Of a stretch of 8,115 nt of DNA, positions 5,595 to 8,115 are shown one piece after another. The notes below the pieces were generated by a model. The model was not told the DNA's origin. It ran no database searches and saw only the letters and a list, made by a program, of their open reading frames with translations. The stretch comes from Victivallales bacterium (GTDB lineage Bacteria; Verrucomicrobiota; Lentisphaeria; Victivallales; SZUA-371): the NCBI GenBank assembly GCA_028691155.1, contig JAQUZV010000084.1:1-8115 (forward strand), given 5' to 3'. Made by a program: the position numbers and the translations under genes. Numbering within the stretch: the stretch's first letter is position 1; each line of letters starts with the position of its first letter.

Positions 5595-8115
5595 CTATTC
5601 AAAGCGAGTTTCCTTTAAAATCAGATCGCGATGCGCCCGCAATACCACCCGGATATCACTGGATCCGATCGGAAGCCGAGCCAGGCAATCGCCTTCTTCA
5701 TTGGCGCCGAGCTCAAATACCTGGGGCTTCATTCCGTTGATCTGAATCGATACCTGCTGCATCGCACCGGTCGGGTTGATAAAGGTTAAAATCATGCTGC
5801 GATATTTCTGCGGCAGCGTCGCCAGAAACTGCGCCGCCCCGATCTCACTGCCGAGGAAAACCAGCTCATTGTTGGAATTGAACATGAACGGACCGGCAAT
5901 GCGCCGTCCCATCACCTGATAGTCAGGCGTATTCGGACCGGACATAACCCGCTGATTCAAGATTCCGTTCAACAGCAACCCGCTTTCCGGTACCGCAGCC
6001 ATACCCATTTCCGAAGTCAAATCACCCCATTTGATCACTTGTCCGACCACCGGAAACTGCTCGTGCTCTTTCTTCTCGCTGCAATAAGACAACAAATTAC
6101 AGAAGAACCGATCCGCCAACGGATCCCTGCCGAACCGGGGCAGAAAATCGAAACCGGAAATCACAATCGCACCCTTGCCGTAGGAAACCCGGGCCAGAGC
6201 AATATTCGCCAGCCCATGTCCAAAATTGGCCAGAACCTCCACCTGCATCAGCATGTTCGGGTTACAAAGCTGCAAACCGGCCCGCACCGGCGCCACCCGC
6301 GGGTAACCGGATTTGCTTTCATCCCAGGTGCTATAATCATTCCAATAGGCCAGGCCGTCACTCGGCAATCCGCCAAACAACGCGGCATTGCGCCGGATCC
6401 GATTAATGAACATGCCCTGCTTGGCCTCGACATCGACCATCTTCACATAATCCTTAATCCCCAATGCCTTTAAAGCACCATCCGTCGGTTCCAGGCACAA
6501 AACCCGACCGCCGTTCCGAATGTAGGCCTGTAGCTCTTCCGCCTCCGCCGCCAACTGGTTTTCATCAATTCCTTTCCCCAAAACCAACACCTTGACGCCG
6601 TTAAGCTTGGTCAACGAAGAAGCCACGGTAAATGCCACCCCCAGCTCTTTCATGCCCGCATCATACATTCCGGAAGGATCACACAACTGGAGCCCGCGGT
6701 ATACCTGCCCCTTGTGGACAAATTTCTCATTGCCGACAAACAACCGGCAATTATTGGCACTAACCAAACGCCCGCCAGACTTGATGGTAGCAGTAAGGGA
6801 ATAAGTTCCCGCCGCCGCCTTCTCCGGAATTTCCACTTCAACCGGAAACACCTGCGAAGAGTAATATTTGATCACCGGCAATTCCAGCTCGCCATGGTTC
6901 ACAATATTGCCGAATAAATCGATAAGCTCCCACGTCAGCGAAGCACCGGTCAGGTCTTCGCCGCGATCGGAATCGTTGATAATATGCAATCTGGTGCTCA
7001 GCTGCTTGCCGGCATACATATTGGGCGTCCACACTTCCCATGACGGCAACACCGGCTGAAACGACATCCGCATCGTATCGGCCGCAACCTTGGGCCGCAT
7101 ATCGGAAAAGACCCGAACCCGTCCCCAATTCGAATAAAGAATGGTATAAGGCATAATCCCGCCCAACCGGGGATTATGACGACGTTCGCGCCGGAACTGT
7201 TCAATGGCATATTTCATTAAAAACGACTGATAAGCGTCACCTGCTTTGGGATCGTCGATCTCACTGCCGCCCCAGCACAGCGAGGCCCCCAACTGACGCG
7301 GACTGACCGAAAATTCACCTTGCGGCGTCGTGAAAGCGCCAAGACATTCCGACAGCGTAATCGGCGTCACCGCCTGTTGCGGCGTCATGACCCCGGACGC
7401 CTGCCGCCAGTCCAGATAGCCGAGGAATGAATCACGATACCAACCGTCATAGAAGTGGTAATCTTCCAGATCGCCGGCACCATCCCCGCCGCCGGCATTG
7501 TTGAGACAAATCACGCCGGGATTCCACCGTTTCACCTTCTTGGCCAACTTCGCCAGCCATTTGTTGTAATTGCGGCGGCTGCTGCCGGCAGTTCCCGCTT
7601 CGTTGGCCAAGATGTAGGCCACCACCGACGGATGACCGGCAAAATGCTGAAAATAGCTCTTATAGGTTCCAAATGCCGCATTCAAATTCATCGGGGGATC
7701 TTTTTCCGTACCACCGGCGGGAATGCCGTAGCGTCCCTGCAACACCATTACCCCCAGTTCATCACAGGCATCCAGCCAATTGCACAATTCTTCGTAATTT
7801 TCCGACTCCATGCGGATTATATTGATGTTGCGCGACTTCAGGTCGCGAATATAATCCCGAATGAAAGCTTTCTTCTGGCCGATGCCAACCAAGATGCCGG
7901 GAGCCGGGGGATTGAGCGTCGCCCCCCGGAGAAAAACCGGTTTGCCGTTCAACGCAAAACGACCTTTATTGACCGAAGCTTCACGAAACCCGAATCGTAC
8001 CGTTTCCGTCGTCAGCGGTTCGCCATTGCGGAAAAGCGTCAGCGACAGATTGTACAGCGTCGGGGTTACCGGGGACCACTTTTTGACGTTTTTAATCGAT
8101 ACTTCAAACTGGAAA
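5595..8115 (-). CDS. Family 2 glycoside hydrolase, multidomain (5' end outside window)
   Basis: At least 839 codons, with the start beyond the right edge. The frame runs back from TTG 7952 to the window end and reads as the end of the GH2 immunoglobulin-like domain: WSPVTPTLYNL, then FGFRE, then LNGKPVFLRG, which opens the TIM barrel. Numbering from 7952, Arg47 lies in NIIRM, DACDELG is at 61-67, the acid/base is likely Glu118 in ILANE (114-118), and the nucleophile is likely Glu202 in LSECLGA (200-206). The 84-residue gap is close to the 76 of LacZ. A beta-sandwich follows (about 305-406). Next is a Rossmann-like glutamine-amidotransferase-like domain (about 415-625) with KVLVLG, AYIRNGGRVLCLEP and YGKGAIVISGFD, then a beta-rich tail to 785. 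Activity could be beta-galactosidase, glucuronidase or mannosidase, and the sequence does not decide. Localisation is unreadable because the N-terminus is missing. TAG stop at 5595-5597. Confidence 0.92.
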   Translation of the reverse strand, partial: FQFEVSIKNVKKWSPVTPTLYNLSLTLFRNGEPLTTETVRFGFREASVNKGRFALNGKPVFLRGATLNPPAPGILVGIGQKKAFIRDYIRDLKSRNINIIRMESENYEELCNWLDACDELGVMVLQGRYGIPAGGTEKDPPMNLNAAFGTYKSYFQHFAGHPSVVAYILANEAGTAGSSRRNYNKWLAKLAKKVKRWNPGVICLNNAGGGDGAGDLEDYHFYDGWYRDSFLGYLDWRQASGVMTPQQAVTPITLSECLGAFTTPQGEFSVSPRQLGASLCWGGSEIDDPKAGDAYQSFLMKYAIEQFRRERRHNPRLGGIMPYTILYSNWGRVRVFSDMRPKVAADTMRMSFQPVLPSWEVWTPNMYAGKQLSTRLHIINDSDRGEDLTGASLTWELIDLFGNIVNHGELELPVIKYYSSQVFPVEVEIPEKAAAGTYSLTATIKSGGRLVSANNCRLFVGNEKFVHKGQVYRGLQLCDPSGMYDAGMKELGVAFTVASSLTKLNGVKVLVLGKGIDENQLAAEAEELQAYIRNGGRVLCLEPTDGALKALGIKDYVKMVDVEAKQGMFINRIRRNAALFGGLPSDGLAYWNDYSTWDESKSGYPRVAPVRAGLQLCNPNMLMQVEVLANFGHGLANIALARVSYGKGAIVISGFDFLPRFGRDPLADRFFCNLLSYCSEKKEHEQFPVVGQVIKWGDLTSEMGMAAVPESGLLLNGILNQRVMSGPNTPDYQVMGRRIAGPFMFNSNNELVFLGSEIGAAQFLATLPQKYRSMILTFINPTGAMQQVSIQINGMKPQVFELGANEEGDCLARLPIGSSDIRVVLRAHRDLILKETRFE

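Noticed and set aside
7950..7952. TTG at 7952 as start of the GH2 gene
   Set aside because: The frame continues upstream to the window end with typical GH2 sequence (WSPVTPTLYNL, FGFRE), so the TTG is an internal leucine codon within LNGKPV.

Overview
This window looks like chromosomal DNA from a GC-rich, carbohydrate-degrading bacterium. The gene content is one large multi-spanning membrane protein, a cytoplasmic family-20 glycoside hydrolase, a glyoxalase-like protein paired with the MEP-pathway enzyme IspD, and a large family-2 glycoside hydrolase. Together with the protein style, this resembles the PVC group, in particular Lentisphaerota (Victivallis-like). That placement is an impression from gene families, not a proof. 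No rRNA, tRNA, phage, transposon or CRISPR sequence is visible.

Layout, left to right. (1) Positions 3-2324, plus strand: a roughly 770-residue membrane protein with a GT-C glycosyltransferase-like layout. Its reading frame is open at the left edge, so it may start outside the window. (2) A 65-base convergent gap. (3) Positions 2390-4249, minus strand: a GH20 hydrolase of the GcnA/hexosaminidase D type, with a strong Shine-Dalgarno site and a perfect TATAAT hexamer upstream. (4) Positions 4410-5114 and 5111-5482, minus strand: ispD and a glyoxalase I-like gene. They overlap by ATGA and are transcribed glyoxalase first, then ispD. (5) Positions 5483-5594: an intergenic stretch with an intrinsic terminator-like hairpin for the gene to its right and a second perfect inverted repeat. 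(6) Positions 5595-8115, minus strand: the downstream part of a GH2 glycosidase whose start lies beyond the right edge. The codons between the TTG at 7952 and the window end read as typical GH2 sequence, so TTG 7952 is not the start.

From GH2 to GH20 all genes lie on the minus strand, but they probably form at least three units: GH2 ending at the 5513-5537 hairpin, the glyoxalase-ispD pair, and GH20. The two hydrolases fit breakdown of complex glycans. GH20 has no signal peptide and would act in the cytoplasm on imported amino sugars. IspD is housekeeping isoprenoid synthesis. I see no clear new defence, mobile or RNA system. The points most worth a second look are the multidomain architecture of the GH2 protein, the glyoxalase-ispD coupling, and the soluble tail of the membrane protein.
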